Made by a program: the position numbers and the translations under genes. Positions 62,395-64,000 of a stretch of 64,000 bases of DNA are shown here, in pieces (position 1 is the first letter of the stretch; each line of letters begins with the position of its first letter). Source of the stretch: Gracilaria gracilis (taxonomy: Eukaryota; Rhodophyta; Florideophyceae; Gracilariales; Gracilariaceae); NCBI GenBank assembly GCA_030374805.1, contig JARGSG010000014.1, positions 372,001-436,000 on the forward strand, given 5' to 3'. The notes under the pieces are model-generated. The model saw nothing but the letters and a program-made list of their open reading frames with translations, did no database searches and was not told the DNA's origin.

Positions 62395-63796
62395 GAGTTT
62401 GGGGTGTCGACGGCGGATGCCAACTTGCGCAGGGGGCGGCGGTGGCTGTCGAATTGATGAGTGAGGTGGATTGTTTAGTAGTGTTGAAGTTAGCTGTTGG
62501 GTGAGCGGAAGAAGGGGCGACACAAGGGGAGGAGGCGGCGAAGCGCGGCGCGACTCTTATACGAGCATGTCCACCACTTGGCTACAGGTGTTGACAACAA
62601 CGTGAAGGCAAATCTGGTCGTTTACACGGCGGTAAACAGGTCGCGCATGCGCAGATTCGGCCCAGTCGCATTTGTGCCAGCCGGACGTGAATGATTTCTC
62701 CACCCAATGAGCGTGCGTGGCCGCCAAAAATTAGCGAATTTCACGCACGCCATACATTGCTGGGCGCGGCTACAACACGTAGTTGACACCGTTTTCGCCT
62801 GTTGACAATCGAACAAGAGGAGCCGAATTCGAGCGCCATATACATTGCTGGTGGCGCTGCTAGCGTGCACACGTCTGCCACGTGCACCCGCCGTCCACGC
62901 CGCGCGTTGCTGGAGTGTTGACGTCGGCTGTTCCGCCTGCGCCGCGCGCGCCGCCGCTATTTCGGGCGCGCGGCGGCGCACTCGTTCGCGCCCCCTGGCG
63001 GGCGCCGCGCGCACGCCCGCCGCTGTCATCGGTGGAGCGCGTCGACGCGCCACTTTGCGCTAACGCGCGCTGTAGTGCGCGCCGCACGGATGGCTCACAC
63101 GCTGCCAGCCGTGCGCGCCGCCTCGCGCGCGCGCGCGCCCACCACCACCGCCACCACCACCCCCACGCTCGCCGTTGAATTAAACAACTCTTCACCGTCG
63201 TACCACGTCAGCTACCGCTCCACGTCACTTTTGCGCCTCGGCTAGTAGATAACTTTTACTAGTGTAGCTCGTCGATCTTCTCTCTAACGTCGCTGCGCCT
63301 GCTGGCCGTGGTGGCGCTCCCTGCCGCGTGCGCTTCTGTGCTGCCTCGCGCCCGCGCTGGGCCCTCCTCCGATATGACGTTCTTTAATTGCTTGTCGCGG
63401 CTAACTATCTGCAGGTCCTCTCCCCACCCCCCCTTTCTGCTTCTGCTATAAAGCGCTGCGCCATGGCGGCGCGCACCCCCTGCCTGATCAACTATATTTT
63501 TTGTGCGTGTGGGTGCGCGCACCTTCGCTCCGACGTCAGCGCTAATGCGGCTAACCTCTGGTGGGCATTCAGCAAGCACGGCGCCGTTTCTATCACGTCA
63601 GCCTGTTTTGCTGTTTGTGGCCGACGTGAACACAAGCTGCGCCTCGAGTGCCATCAAGCCGTTTTAGGCACATGCCCGCCAGCCGTTCGCATCTTGCTTT
63701 GGCTCCTTCGCTGGGCGTGAAACAGTCGCTTTTTTTTCCAACTGTATGACACTGTATATGCCTTTTTGGCATGGATGGGGTAAGGGCTACGTCAAG

Positions 63797-63848
63797 TTGT
63801 GTGTGTGTGTGTGTGGGTGTGTGTGGGTGTGTGTGGGTGTGTATGTGT
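63797..63848. repeat. GT-rich microsatellite with a 10-bp higher-order unit
   Basis: A (GT)n run passes into three copies of the 10-mer gtgtgggtgt and then gtatgtgt. It is not a telomere array because the unit is interrupted and short. Confidence 0.9.
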
Positions 63849-64000
63849 ACTGCGTGGCATACGAAGAAAGAGCGCGCGGGTGGTATCAATGTTGGAGTGG
63901 TTTGAAAGTGTGAACTTTTGAGGATTACGGCGCTCGGCGGCGCTGATGGGAAGCGCGTTGTTCGCTGTTGAGCCAAGCACAATGGCGAGGAGAACAGTTG

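Larger units (their letters stand above)
62362..64000. other. GC-rich terminal region, no gene recognised
   Basis: The last 1.6 kb carries many long but overlapping open frames caused by high GC, a TGACGT/CACGTCA cluster (63206-63230, 63530, 63595), CCAATGAG at about 62705 and a GT-rich repeat. It probably includes the promoter of bZIP 3 and of a gene beyond the edge. Confidence 0.45.

Noticed and set aside
62622-63195. Long overlapping frames in the terminal GC-rich region
   Set aside because: All six frames are open because of base composition; peptides are Arg/Ala-rich with no conserved features.
63797-63848. Telomere-like GT-rich repeat
   Set aside because: The unit is irregular and the run is short; a simple microsatellite explains it.

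Overview
The window reads as nuclear DNA of a compact, intron-poor eukaryotic alga, most likely a unicellular red alga (inference). About 25 genes are recognisable eukaryotic families, tightly packed on both strands. Most have a single exon, but some carry short GT-AG introns. Several proteins begin with an N-terminal extension that has a phenylalanine within the first residues (MAFVTP, MAFVSG, MCAFVLP, MFLFVP). That is the known hallmark of plastid transit peptides in red algae and glaucophytes. I see no rRNA, tRNA, CRISPR array, bacterial-style operon or replication origin.

Layout. 0-9 kb: a small hypothetical protein, plastid indole-3-glycerol-phosphate synthase, a small membrane-type protein, a GH36/raffinose-synthase-like protein, mitochondrial uL13 and ESCRT-III CHMP2/Vps2. 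9-20 kb: enolase with a plastid-like leader and a 3' intron, a very large ASPM/abnormal-spindle homologue, and a DUF99 protein for which I propose a 22-nt first exon. 20-33 kb: plastid long-form ribosome hibernation factor, FkbM-type methyltransferase, NKAP, a Pro/Gln-rich protein with a Cys/His cluster, plastid CDGSH Fe-S protein, Dim1/Dib1 of the U5 snRNP, a two-exon AATF/Bfr2 ribosome-biogenesis factor and a probable mitochondrial uL10. 33-47 kb: a four-exon GT71 mannosyltransferase-like gene, acylaminoacyl-peptidase, a decayed non-LTR retrotransposon tail in a hairpin-rich gap, a BAR-like protein and condensin II subunit G2. 47-64 kb: membrane-anchored histidine acid phosphatase, a BSD-domain protein, three bZIP factors, a hypothetical protein, a fringe-like GT31 glycosyltransferase, a C2H2 zinc-finger protein with internal repeats and a plastid-type MgtC protein. 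The last 1.6 kb is GC-rich, repeat-containing DNA without a clear gene.

Themes. Plastid metabolism and maintenance (IGPS, enolase, hibernation factor, CDGSH, MgtC, perhaps acylaminoacyl-peptidase), mitotic chromosome and spindle machinery (ASPM, CAP-G2), RNA processing and ribosome assembly (NKAP, Dim1, AATF), secretory glycan modification (FkbM, GT71, GT31, acid phosphatase), and bZIP/zinc-finger regulation in flanks rich in TGACGT and CCAAT motifs. The genes are not an operon; adjacent genes often diverge from shared 200-550 bp promoter regions or converge with 6-60 bp between stops.

All starts were re-read for a true ATG, because several longest open frames begin with TTG or GTG and were shortened to the first plausible ATG. 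Splice models were made by eye.
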